Shown: piece by piece, positions 10,901-22,370 of the stretch | Position numbering within the stretch: the first letter of the stretch is position 1 | How the letters are laid out: each line of letters begins with the position of its first letter | Assembly (NCBI GenBank): GCA_903813345.2 | Contig: CAIIXF020000012.1 | Span: forward strand, 9,880,432-9,944,431 | Direction: 5' to 3' | From: Owenia fusiformis | Taxonomy: Eukaryota; Annelida; Polychaeta; Sabellida; Oweniidae | Length of the DNA: 64,000 bases | Position numbers and translations under genes: made by a program | Notes under the pieces: generated by a model | What the model was told of the DNA's origin: nothing | Seen by the model: only the letters and a program-made list of their open reading frames with translations | The model's database searches: none

Positions 10901-12863
10901 CATGAATTTTCTTGAGCTTTTGATACATGAAGAAAGTTCATTAAACTTGAGAAAATTCAAAAATTAAAGGATTACATTTCTTGGTTACGCTGTGGAAGTT
11001 GAGTTAAAAATAGCGATGCAAAAATCTTTGATTGACACTTTTTACAGTGAATCATAGGATAAATCTCATATTTCAGACCCGGATGGAAAACTTGAATGTA
11101 AAATTTGCAACAAGAAGTTCACTAGAAAGGAGCATTTGTTGCGTCATGAGAGTGTGCATTCTAATGAGAGGCCATTTGGATGTACTGTCTGCACTAAAAG
11201 ATTCGCTCGCAGTGATTACCTGAGGGATCATATGAGGTACCATACAGGTGTGTATAGGCCCTTTCAGATTAAATACCAGTTAAGATTTTATGAGATACCA
11301 GTTTTTAGGGCTCTTAATCTTATGGGTAAATTGTTTGTTGGAATTTTCATTTATTTTCAGACAAAATGACAAGGATTTTTTATCATTTACTTAAACATAA
11401 AAATGCCAAAATCTTTTATGTTGTACCATATTTTCAAATATTTATTCTAATATAAATGATAGAAAGAAAATCTTGAAAAATCTGTAAGTGATTGATCTAC
11501 ATTTTGAGTATATTGTACAAAACATGTACATGTATATACATATATCTTCATGCAAGCTCACTTCCTATACTTCCCTACTTGTATTTTATTACTTAAAATT
11601 AACACCAATACATCATCAAATTTTTTGAATTATTTTTTTAGGCGACAGACCTCACCAATGTAGCCAATGTGGCAGGCGTTATGTCACTAAAAAAGAATAT
11701 AGGAAACACATAGAAAGATGTTGTCAAAACAGTGATACAGTTCCTTATGTAACTTGCAGGTATTATAACATTCTCTTATTAATATCATGGGCATCTATTG
11801 AAAGCCCATTAATATATAGTGTTACCTTGATAGCAAGATGCTACTACAGTCCTGCTGTAGTGGCTTAAGCCTTTATAGCTCAGTCGGTAGAGCATCAGAC
11901 TTTGGGTCCAAGGGTCCTAGGTTCGATGCCCACACTGGGCATTGAATTTAGCACACTTTCTTTCAATTTCTTTATCTGGCTTAATAATACACTGTGCTCG
12001 TTAGTCATTCCACTGGGGTGCCCTCCGGTCATTACAATAGCCCATTGATCATTTCTTGAAAGTACTTTTTGTAAAAATGCCAATAGGGTTTTTCTTTTTT
12101 TGAAGGAAATTAACAAATGTAATCAGTGATACAACTTCTCAAAAAAGCAAGACCTTTTTCTTGTTTTTCATGGAAGAATAGTGTGTGCTGTTATTGGAGT
12201 ATGAGTTAGAGGGAATATGGTAATTTTCAAAAGCTCAAGACTTGAGTTTTGGCAGGCTGGCCAAATTATTAAATGACCATTTTGAGTATTACAGTAATTC
12301 CAAATGCCTATTCGCCATTTTACCCAACTTTGATTTTTATACTCAGAAACAATTTTAGTTCACTATTTCTGATGTTTTTTTCCAGGGAATGTAAAAGAAG
12401 TTTTCGATCTGCATCTGCTTTACAGCGTCATGAAGAAAAACACAAAGAAGAGCACATCAAAGTGATCTACAACAACACTCAAGGGGTCATTAATTTAAAG
12501 AATTCAACAGTACATATATGTGTGATATGTGACGAACAATTTTCAGACGTGGATCAATTTAGACAACATATGAATCTTCACGTAACTGGACCTAATCAAG
12601 AATCTTTGAATAAACTGATAACCACCAAATGTACATCTCCGCCTCTTAGAGTTGAGCCATCACCATTTTTGGACACAACAACACAGACTGCGACTGCGGA
12701 TATACTTAAATGTGGGATATGTGGGAGTATATTCACAGACATTGAGTCACTATCTAGTCATGTGCAGTCTCATGATCTGTACGCATCACATGCAAAGGAT
12801 ATGTATACAGCACATGTTAAGGAAGATGCTATAGCCTCCCAGGCTTTATATACTCTATATTGA
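7981..12863 (+). CDS. Multi-C2H2 zinc-finger protein (about ten fingers), seven coding exons
   Basis: Coding exons 7981-8383, 8671-8780, 9213-9867, 10487-10672, 11077-11247, 11642-11759 and 12386-12863 join in phase; an acceptor at 7761 provides the 5' UTR part of the first. The N-terminus is acidic and low-complexity, followed by a region around CRRVLGLQECSLFVQLKQQG and REGIVYMDQGREVKLMPLHV. Then come fingers starting with CNICSNDRKSF...H...H (long spacer), CEECGYLAKC, CELCDFVADR, CMTCGSTFRL, CKICNKKFTR, CTVCTKRFAR, a C2HC finger CSQCGRRYVT, CRECKRSFRS, CVICDEQFSD and CGICGSIFTD. TGE/NERP-type linkers join the middle fingers, so sequence-specific DNA binding in the nucleus is likely. I do not recognise a specific orthologue. 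The ATG at 7981 is the first in frame after stop codons. The last exon's tail is tandemly amplified downstream. Confidence 0.88.
10340..10450 (+). repeat. GGTGGGTGC dispersed repeat, copy 1
   Basis: Contains CAGGTGGGTGCTGCGCCCAC followed by ACTTGCTTTAATGCTAGGGA. A longer copy lies inverted at 13370-13555. It sits directly before the zinc-finger exon at 10487. Confidence 0.65.
11869..11941 (+). mobile_element. tRNA-derived SINE head (tRNA-Lys-like)
   Basis: The sequence has an A box (TAGCTCAGTCGGTAGAGC) and a B box (GGTTCGATGCC) with tRNA-like spacing. The first half is nearly that of animal tRNA-Lys (ATCAGACTTT), but the anticodon arm does not pair properly and the acceptor stem is mismatched. 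This indicates a SINE promoter head rather than a tRNA gene. The body probably runs on to about 12110. It is in the intron between the exons ending at 11759 and starting at 12386. Confidence 0.7.
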
Positions 12864-13250
12864 ATCCTATTCCTATCCTATCTAGGCATGTGCAGTCTCA
12901 TGATCTGAACGCATCGCATGCAAAGGATAGGTATACAGCACATGTTAAGGAAGATGCTACAGCCTCCCAAGCTTTATATACTCTATATTGAATCCTATTC
13001 CTATCCTATCTAGGCATGTGCAGCCTCATGATCTGTACGCATCGCATGCAAAGGATATGTATACAGCACATGTTAAGGAAGATGCTATAGCCTCCCAGGC
13101 TTTATATACTCTATATTGAATCCTATTATCCTATCTGGTCACGTGCAGTCTCATGATCTGTATGCATCGCATGCAAAGGATATGTATACAGCACATGTTA
13201 AGGAAGATGCTATAGCCTCCCAGGCTTTATATACTCTATATTGAATTCTT
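12754..13250 (+). repeat. Four tandem copies (about 125-128 bp) of the zinc-finger gene's terminal coding segment and stop codon
   Basis: Units begin near 12754, 12882, 13010 and 13135. Unit 1 is coding: it encodes the tail after the last finger (from SSHVQSHDLYASHAKDMYTA to TLY) and the TGA at 12861-12863. The other three repeat the same coding sequence, stop included, in what should be 3' UTR. The spacer TCCTATCCTATCTAG before copies 2 and 3 resembles a polypyrimidine tract plus AG, so the copies might act as alternative terminal exons; that is inference. Confidence 0.93.
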
Positions 13251-13369
13251 ATTTCTGTATTCATGAGTGTAGCCAGGCATTAGGCAGACGAGTCCAACGC
13301 CTCATAAAAATATTCTTTAATGAAAGGAAAATTATGTTAATAAAATTGAATTGAAATTGAATACAGAGG

Positions 13370-13555
13370 TTTCCAGTAATCTCCCCAGCATTTAAGCAAG
13401 TTGGCGCAGCACCCACCTGAGAAAATCCAGTTGCACACACTTGAAAATGAGAAAAATCATGAAAAATTGGCATATTTTGAGCAATTTTGGTCTGAATTGT
13501 GAAAATGAGAACTTTCCACCCACCTGAGAACAAATTATGGGGAGATAACTGGTTT
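13370..13555 (-). repeat. GGTGGGTGC dispersed repeat, copy 2 (inverted)
   Basis: On the minus strand this reads ...CTCAGGTGGGTGCTGCGCC, ACTTGCTTAAATGCTGGGGA, GATTACTGG, matching the copy at 10340-10450. It is downstream of the zinc-finger gene. Confidence 0.65.
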
Positions 13556-13572
13556 TGCAACTCACTTATAGC

Positions 13573-13794
13573 ATGTTTATTCCCGTATAACGTAATACGT
13601 ATATAACGTATACGTTTGATTAAGTCAACATTTATTGCTCTATACGTCAATATGTGTGATATTCTTACGTCTAGACGGCGATTTATAAGAAAGTCACACT
13701 TATGTACCTTAAGAGCTGGCAATAAATGATGACAATAAATTATGATGTATTCAAACACTTCATGAGTTATACGTTATACAGGAATAATAAACAT
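13573..13794. mobile_element. MITE-like inverted-repeat element, about 220 bp
   Basis: ATGTTTATTCCCGTATAACG at the left is matched by the inverse of ATGTTTATTATTCCTGTATA at the right. The interior is rich in ACGTATA words. No coding potential. Confidence 0.7.
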
Positions 13795-13799
13795 GTTAT

Positions 13800-16700
13800 A
13801 TAATCATAGATGTATTATATCCTCTCTATAAATTTAAAGCCTCACCTCTCAAAATTCTCCCTGCTTTTTTATTAAGAACCTGCCGACGCCTCTGCTATTG
13901 AATGATTCAAAGCCTGTCTGAATATAGTTCATGTGATAAACAATAGTTATTTTAGTTTAATGATTGCTTTATTTAAACAAACATGATGTACTATATTATA
14001 AACTTATAAACCTATACAATAAAATACAATAACTATACAATAGTTACAATATAAAATCATAAAAACAGTTTTCTTCAGTACGCAACCTTTATATTTTAAA
14101 TTCAAGAACGTTTCGAATTCCATCTGGATTCTTTATCAACTGTAAACCCGCTAATAAAACTGAAATGAAGCGCCATAAAACAATTCGATTTTAGAGTTAC
14201 AATATAATACAACACGCCATACTGTCATGAAAACAAATACAGACTGTACAGATATAATTAATAAAACTCAAATTAAATTCATAGCGGATGTATTACGTTT
14301 ATCGTATAACAACACATCATTGTTTTTTCTGTTGTAGTCTTATTTGAATTATCAATTATAGGCACATCCAGTCGTATTGAATTTTGAAGATGTTTCGTTT
14401 CGCATATTTATGATTTATTCTTGCGCTTGCTCAATTTCGCGCAATTTTGAGTTTGCACGTAAACTTCATACTTTAACAATCTTGGATCACTGGGATTCAG
14501 TCAACGAATACGAACAGGTAAGCAAAATAGAATGCAACTATTTATCTGATAATTTTATAAAAGTATAAATTCAAAATTAATTGTTTAACAAAAATGATGT
14601 AATGTCCGACTTTAGTTTTCAGTTTCAATTAAACGGAGAATCAGATATGGCGAGCAGGCTAAACAAAAAATTGTTTCAATTTTAGAGTATTTTTGGCTCA
14701 TGTCATACCTTGTCATGTCTATTTTCTAAAAATCACATAAGTGCATACTTTATTCAAGTAAAACTAAAGATTTTTACAATAATGTATTATTTTTCTATAA
14801 GAATGGTTACCATTCTTATTATTTGGGAGAATTTAAACATTTTTCACCCATTTTTGCACTTTGATTCATTAATAATTTCACCAATTTATAACATATTGTG
14901 AATCTTTTGGGAGATATTGTATTTGATATTGTAAGGAATAGATTGGTAGGTCAATTATACAAGTTGCTTGTAATTTTGTCACCCCCTATAGATCTGATTC
15001 TGCCTTTAATATTTCCCTTTCCATACGCTAAGCTATTGTGATTTAGAGTGAATGTCTTATCGCAGCTGAATGTGCGTGCTCCTACTGAAGAACTATACTG
15101 ATGTGGGAATGGCCACAAATGATTTATTTTGGCAGTTCTGTTATTTGAGGATGAGGACTTCGGCTCAAAAAATCAAAACCAAAAATAAGAATCAGATCCT
15201 CTGAGAACTGCATTTTCAAGAGAAAATATTTTATGAGAGAGTTAACACCACAGTTCTGATATCAGTGGGCGGTATTAAGAAACACTGACGTCCGGCACTA
15301 TGTCTTTCGAAAAGGCGAACTGGAAATTGACGATTTCGAGCTTTTTTGTATCCCGTGGTTCAAACCAGTTTCCAATATACTTTGGGCTGAAATTCCGTTA
15401 ATAATAAAACTTCATCAATAAAGGAATGTGCCAATGTCATATTTTATCATATAGGCTTTTTACTTTATGTCTCCATTAGAAGTGGTTAAGCTTACATATT
15501 TTTATAGTCTCCAACTCTTTTGTGGACGGCGGCGGCGGTTGGTGTTCGGCGTCTGTAACACATGGCATGTTGTGATAGTGGCATAAGCAAGCCAAAACAA
15601 TTTTTGAAGATTTGATTTGAATTTTACAAAACTTGATGCAACTTCCTTCAAAATTGAGCGAGAAGCTCCAAATAAAAAGCATCTTAAAGCTCTTTTGTTC
15701 TTCTATCTAATGATCTTATTTTACTGGTTATGTCTGGCTACGCCTATGCAATGGTTGCTTAAGATAACTTTTTAGAGAAAAAATAATCTTATATCCAAGG
15801 AACTGCCTTATTCCTGCAAGATCCTGTTTAAAGATCTATAACCTCCTGTCTTTTGAAAAACCTGCGGCGAGAGGTTGACAGGACATTTATCCTGCATATT
15901 TACCTCCCGTTAAATAATTTGAAGTTTGCTATAATAAAAAGTTTGTGTAATCAATAATAAGCGCCGTTTCCGCTTACTATATAATTTAGTATACCATTTC
16001 AACAATTTATTGTTTTAAAAGTCGCTATGCCCCGGTCAATAGACTAGAGACAAGTAAGCTATAAATAATCTTGATTTACGTCATTCGAAATTCAGTCAAA
16101 GTGACATCATATTTGAATTCTACATGTAATATTACATCCTTAAATGTGGTTTTATATAGTGTGTATCATCTTTGGAATTGTTTTTTTTAAATGTGACTTC
16201 TAGGTTGGGGAGATTTCCCAGAGACGTCATGTTATAAAATCACAAAAAGTAAAATATCTTTTATTTTATTTTTTATTTCATTTTTTATTTATTTATTTAT
16301 TTCATCCACCATATTTGATGTGTTTAAATAAAGTTTTTACATTATTAACTTATAATTATAACATCATAATATACAAATTTATTATAATTACAGACCAGAT
16401 TCTGGTTTTTATGTACATTTTGTGGATGTATACAGCAATTTGCTTATATTCGATCAACATCAAATATCTCCCCTGCACCAAAATTTGCTCCGAGAATCAT
16501 CTCTTTTAGATAACTTTGTGCTGATTTTCAAAACATTTGACCTTAATATACAGTATGTATGTATTGGACAGATAATATTTTCTTTGACTAGACATATTTT
16601 AATTTGTATAACTATCAGCATAAAGTAAGAAAATCGAACCAATAAAACTGATGAATATTCAAGTTTAGGGAACTTTCTAATACTCTGCCATGTTATCTGC

Positions 16701-17490
16701 CCCGAATTAGCCATCTGGTGGTGAACCTGGTAACTATCTACTCACATCTGAGTTATTAACGACACCTTCCATGGTAAAGATGTAGCTCGGGAGTATTAGC
16801 AACTGATCATGAAACCTTGTGAATGAAGATGCAAACTGCAGGTAATCTATCATATGGCATGATCAATCACAGGAACACGCTGAATTTTTTTGTGTTCATG
16901 AAATTGCCACGGCGAGCACGAATGCAAGCTAAATTAATCCTTGTAAATCAAGATGCATCAACGATGCCAAGAGCAGGAAGTCTATCATGTTATGATCAAT
17001 CACGGGAACACCCTGGTTCATGAACTTATCTGAACTTTAAAGGAAAGGTACGAAAAAGTAAGATTCTAAGATCGATGAGCAGTTCATTAAACTTCAAGAG
17101 GAAAGAATAAGGTTCATTCGAAACAATGACGAAGAGGCCTAAATCGAGTCAGAGATCATATGTTCATCGCACAAAACCGGGCTTTTTTGCGGAATTTTTT
17201 TATCGGACCTCACCGGGCAAGGTCCGATCTTGTCCGCTTTTCCCCATGGAATCCGCTGGACCGGTTGGTGAACTTAAGGGAAGTGATCGAACGGTTTTGA
17301 TTTAAGCAAGGTGCTTTCGGTTCGGTATCATTATCCAATCTTTCCCATTCATCCAAGGATCATTTCTCCTCTGTAAATCTGAAGATTTGGGCTGAGGAAG
17401 TAGTTTATACAACAATAAGAAACTACCTACATAATGCATTTTGATATTTCAGCGCATTATCTGATAGCTCGGTCTGATAGATGTTTAACA
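13800..17490. other. Gene-poor interval
   Basis: I see no convincing gene. A possible isolated exon ends at 14518 (NEYEQ, then GTAAGC), but its phase does not fit the next gene. A dispersed repeat at about 15480-15690 is inverted relative to 23880-23990. A perfect stem (ATCGGACCT / AGGTCCGAT) lies at about 17202-17228. The rest is AT-rich unique-looking sequence. Confidence 0.5.
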
Positions 17491-17501
17491 CGACAAAGAA
17501 A

Positions 17502-20500
17502 ATGTCTGCAAGCATACTGATATGGATGAATTTCATACTCCTGGGAACCTTAATTTCTGTAGTATTGGGATCGAGAAGGTTGAAATGTATGTTTGCATTG
17601 CCCTGGACTCAGTGCATTGTTTGCTGAATCATACCACGAAGGTGTTGTTTCCAAACCTTTACATGACCGTGCAGCGGGAACGCAAAGTTTAGGAAACAAC
17701 GCCTGAGTGGAATGAAGCAGCTACAATGCATTGAGTCATGGGCTTAAATTCTTTTCACACATTGCAATTTTTTCTACAAAATCATCCAAACCAAAAGGAA
17801 AGAAATCACTAAAAGAATACATTTTCAATAACATTTTTTTCAAGGGTCAATTTGGCAAGTCATCAAATCCAATGTGAAAAGTCCATTCATCACCATGACA
17901 ACTGTTTAACTACTGACCTTGCATGTGTTATTGATATTTCACACACTGTTCATTATGTGAATACTCTGTTCTGATTGGCTGGAATAGGACACACCTTTCC
18001 TAGCTATGTGTGAATAACACGTGCATGTATGATTGTGTGCGGATGCACTTATGCCAAAATCGAATAAATAGAAATAAATAGAAATACACTCCCGGAGGTT
18101 TACATTTGATAGTAAATAAAAGCCTGTCAACGTTTTGATTTAGTTTTGTTCCTTAAATACAAAAGTTTGGAACACGTTTGATGAGTTCCTTTAACCCTAC
18201 ATGTAGAAGCCCTAAGGTAAAAAAGTCACACGAACACCCAAGGGGGGGGGTCAAAAGCCCCACTTGTAAAATCTTTATTAGTTAAGCTCGGATGTTCAAA
18301 CTTTCCTCAAATTTAACCCCCTCCCCCCTTCCTTAGGGCTCCTAGGGTTAAACCACCAAACATTAACTTGCTTTGATAAATGATCCAAAAGGGCACTTGC
18401 AATTTCCAAACTTATGGAGTGGAGTGTACATGTACTGTGCATGGGTTAGATCAAAGTCTGCTGGAATATTTGGGATTGTTTTTTTAACAGGTTGTGTTCT
18501 CACTGGGTTTCAAAATAAAAGTTGTTTTGAAAAATTTGTCTTTTGATTAAAATTAAAAGAAAAGAGATCCATCTTTAATGTTGGAATCTTAAAAGGGCTT
18601 GAAGTTAGACTAGATAATCCGTGTGGTTGTTCATATTGTAGGTAAGCAGAAAAACGAATGTGTGTATAAACCGCCCACGAAAACACCCGTCAAGACTGGA
18701 CTTGGTCGTTATGAAGTTTTCAATGCATTGCTTGACTGTACCTATCCAGCGGAATGTGGTTATCAGTACCTGAAAACGTTTACCAAACAATTGGATGATA
18801 TGGAAGGATGTACCATGTATTATCCTTTAAAAGTAATTAAGCAATATAAACCAGTAACATTTTCATTAAAAAAACTCAACATATTATTGAGTAAAACAAT
18901 AGATTAAGACGACCTTTCCAATAAACCCTTGAAAAAATATAACCAATGACATCATCAATCTAGCTTCTTTGATGCGCCAAAAGGTGGCAAGTTTTATTGA
19001 GATGGTCTATTATATAATATGCATATTTGTCTTACAGGAGGTTGGCGCTGACCGGCTATACGTTGTATTTGGGTGTGAAAGTGTAATAGCACTTGAAAGA
19101 GCAATGGCCAAAAAGGATTCGAAATTCAAATGCGGTGTCACAGCAATAATGGACGACTATGACTTTGCTATGCTCACCCTAGGGATTGAATTGAATCAAA
19201 CTCAGATAGATGCTATCATGCCACGTGCAACACTCAAGTGCGAAACACTGTTAGCAGTATTTCGTGAGCTGAAGTATCCACCTGGTAAATCACAATTGTT
19301 GGTAGTAATTACAAATAGCAAATCAAATAACACAAGGAGCTCGCGCGATTTGAACCCATCACCTCTATACGACGGCTTCCCCTAGATCGTTTGGCAAATA
19401 TCGTTTTTAGGTTTAAGCTGCACACATGTATGTACAAGTTTTAGTTGAATCCTAAAGAATAGAATATGTTTACGAATTCGATTGTAAATCATCGACAGAT
19501 TTTTTACCTAGTATTGACGTGTTGAGACGTCTATGCTTATACACATGCCTCCAAAACTGTTTGGTCTATTAATGTTAATTTGACATCCCATCAGTTTGCC
19601 CCCAAATCGATCGCATCTCCCACATCTCTCTCACAATCAAATTTTAGTACTGACATAGATGTCAGGGGCGTGGCCAGTATTTCACATATCAACCCCCCCC
19701 CCTACCCTCCACATGGCTACTGTACGTCCATGGGTGTAAACATTGAGGACACATATTTGCCCTGAAACTGTAATGATGACATTAAGAACAATTGTAATTA
19801 ATCTTAATGAATACAAGCGAAAGATCAGAAACATGTACTCATTGTTACGCGGTAAACAGGATACAAAAATATGTCATATTCCGCAACGAATATGGCATAT
19901 TCACTTGCGGTGTATGACAGATTCACCTGCGGTATATGGCATACAACCTAACCAATGAGAACGTGATACGGAAGTACGCAATTGTCAATTACATCGATTG
20001 AACGAAATAGTAAAACGTTATTAATTATTGTAATGATTACTGAATCAACAGTACTGTGTATCGAATATATTAACTTAGCAGAAGTTTCAGTCACCAATCT
20101 CGCGTAATAAACTTACTCAATCAATCCAGGATTCATATATTAGTACTCGACGCACTAACTATAATGGTAATACAGCGTAGTTTTACATTTAGAGTCGATT
20201 CTCGCAACCAATCAAATCAAGACTTTCTGTATCATGTTTTCACCTGCGGTATATGTCATATTCACCTGCGGTATATGGCATATTCCGCAAGTGAGTATGA
20301 CATATTCTGCAGGTGAGTATCGGGTATTCACTGAAATCAATGTATCGCATACTCACTGCGGAATATCGCATACTCACCTGCGGAATATGCCATATACCGC
20401 AGGTGAGTATGGCATATTCACCCGTATCACAAATACCGCACAACCATGAATGTATGCCATATACCGCGTAACACTCATCAGATATGACTTCTTAATCGTT

Positions 20501-21480
20501 TTTTCCAGGAAAGTCGCAAGAGACGATAATAGCAGCTTGGACGGAACATACTCGGAAATCCATCATTCTTAAGACTACATCAGGGTTTAATGGAGAGATC
20601 TTTCATGTAGTGGGGCGTGAAGCGGTACGTAAAATTAAGATCTTTGTGACCAATATTGCTGCTTAGTAGTTTGTACACTGGGCGTCAGCGTACGTCGAAT
20701 CCTCTCCGAAGGATGTTTTCCCTTTATCATTCATAGATGGCGCAATGTTGTAATGTCAAGTTCTCCCTTTATCATCCATAGATGGCGCAATGTTGTAATT
20801 TCAAGTTCTCCCTTTATCATCCATAGGTGGTGCACTGTTGTAACGTCAAGTTCTCCCTTTATCATCCATAGGTGGTGCACTGTTGTAACGTCAAGTTCTC
20901 CCTTTATCATCCATAGGTGGTGCACTGTTGTAACGTCAAGTTCTCCCTTTATCATCCATAGGTGGTGCACTGTTGTAACGTCAAGTTCTCCCTTTATCAT
21001 CCATAGATGGTGCACTGTTGTAATGTCAAATTCTCACTTTATCATCCATAGATGGTGCACTGTTGTAATGTCAAGTGCTTTCTTTATCATCCATAGATTG
21101 CCGTTGTAGTATAATGTCAATAGTGTTGAAAAGTGGAAATTGAACATTTTTGTCCCCACCTAGTGAAAGTCATACATTGCCCCATACTGGCCCAATCCTG
21201 AAGTTTTTTTGCCAGGCATACTAAAAATGAATGCAATTTGTCAATATGTACTGTCTATGTAATTCATTAGTAAAGTATCAGTAAATAATGTGCTACCTCG
21301 ATGTTCCTCTTGAATGCTCCAATTATTTTTCCAAAGATGTGGATCTTCATTTTATGGGATTCGAGTGCGCACATGGACAAAGCGTTTGTCAACGGAGGAT
21401 GGCCCTTACAGACGGAGGTTACGTCGGGTATCATCCACACGGTAGTACCCATGATACACCTCGACTGCATATGTATGTAG
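17502..21480 (+). CDS. Secreted cysteine-containing protein of unknown family, five exons, 260 aa
   Basis: Exons 17502-17586, 18642-18832, 19038-19284, 20509-20624 and 21337-21480 join with consistent phases (total 783 nt including TAG). Exon 1 gives a clear signal peptide (MSASILIWMNFILLGTLISV, then VLGSR). The mature part has ten cysteines spread over four exons, among them the blocks NECVYKPP, ALLDCTYPAECGYQYLK, MEGCTMYYP, VVFGCESVIALERAM, KCGVTAIMDD, LKCETLLAVFRELKYPP and HLDCICM. No second membrane segment is evident, so it should be secreted. The exon 1 donor (AAAT|GTATGT) was chosen because it is the only one nearby that keeps the phase; a stronger-looking AG|GTTGAA 8 bp upstream would shift the frame. 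The last acceptor (CCAAAG) has a weak pyrimidine tract. I recognise no domain. Confidence 0.72.
18190..18352. mobile_element. Inverted-repeat element, about 160 bp
   Basis: TTTAACCCTA...GCCCTAAGG at the left is mirrored by CCTTAGGGC...TAGGGTTAAA at the right, with G- and C-runs inside. It lies in intron 1 of the secreted-protein gene. Confidence 0.65.
19865..20465. repeat. Cluster of alternating inverted CACCTGCGGTATATG motifs
   Basis: A cluster of about a dozen half-sites of type CACCTGCGGTATATGGCAT occurs in both orientations. Three lie at 19870-19945 and a dense group at 20230-20465. Adjacent copies form strong cruciforms, for example CTGCGGAATATGCCATATACCGCAG-type pairing around 20378-20410. 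It fills the intron before the exon at 20509 of the secreted-protein gene. Confidence 0.85.
20719..21120. repeat. 45-bp tandem repeat, about 9 copies
   Basis: Units of 45 bp start at 20719, 20764, 20809, 20854, 20899, 20944, 20989, 21034 and 21079 (partial), each with CTTTATCATCCATAG and GTTGTAA. Four central units (20809-20988) look identical. Because 45 is a multiple of three, both strands are open by chance; these are not genes. It lies in the last intron of the secreted-protein gene. Confidence 0.95.
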
Positions 21481-22370
21481 TACTGACTTAATATGTAAGT
21501 CTGTGATTTGATAACATATTGTATGGAAACTCCACAAAGTTGAAATGTAATGTAAATTGTTGATGAGAGAAAATAATCAGAAATTTTCTTGTACCCTTGA
21601 TGAATAGAGGGTGGCTGAGGCCAAATATCAACAATATTAAATTATTAAAAAGTTTACGGTAGGCGGTGCAGAAAATTAAAATCAACCTTCGTACTCCTAT
21701 TGCTCGAATATGGTACAAAGTGGCCAATGTGAAAACGGAAGTAGGAATACAATACATTGTATCCGTGACGAAATACGTTGTATCACATATAGAAACAGAA
21801 ACATTTATTTTACGCCACCATCAAAAAATAGTGACATAGTAATTGTTATACCCATCTTTCCCGGCCTTCGAAGGTCTGCGGTCGAAATTTTGAACTTACT
21901 TAGAAATGACATTTTTATGTTATTAATACTTTGTTTCAGTTAATCTCCCAGAGACGGAAACCTTTCTTCAACACAAATGGGATATTAAATCATGTAACAC
22001 TACGCCTGTGTAACCGACAACTGTCGATTCGAGTGCCATATTCCATATCAAAGACAGTACTAAATAAACAAATAATAATATTTTAAAATGGCATTTTTTG
22101 TTTTTCAAGGCTCGCAATTGTTAAAATATGATATACTGAAACTCATATTTGACCTTTTAGTGACATTGACCTTAAATCATATTTGACCTTTTAGTGACAT
22201 TGACCTTGCTGCCATGAATCTGATGTTGACGTCATATGCGAAATTCATAACTTAGTGTTGTATTTGTTTGGCTTCCAATTGGCTATTTTCTTTGTAGAAA
22301 TAAACGTTTAACTATTCAAATGTGGTCCTCCTTTAACATGAATGTAACATGCCTGATATAAATATTATTT
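21481..22370. other. Intergenic, no gene seen
   Basis: AT-rich sequence without a supportable exon. A short direct duplication of ATTTGACCTTTTAGTGACAT occurs at about 22146-22206 and carries TGACCTT words like those in the lactamase-gene introns. Confidence 0.5.

Noticed and set aside
11869-11941. tRNA-Lys gene
   Set aside because: A and B boxes are good, but the anticodon arm and acceptor stem do not pair; the sequence is better explained as a SINE head.
13261-13758. 165-codon minus-strand ORF
   Set aside because: It crosses a dispersed repeat and part of a MITE and has no family features.
14377-14518. Possible coding exon ending NEYEQ with a GTAAGC donor
   Set aside because: The donor is good, but it ends in phase 0, which does not fit the exon at 18642, and no partner exon was found.
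20731-21109. Two opposed ORFs of 94 and 118 codons
   Set aside because: Both are by-products of the 45-bp tandem repeat and have no splice context.
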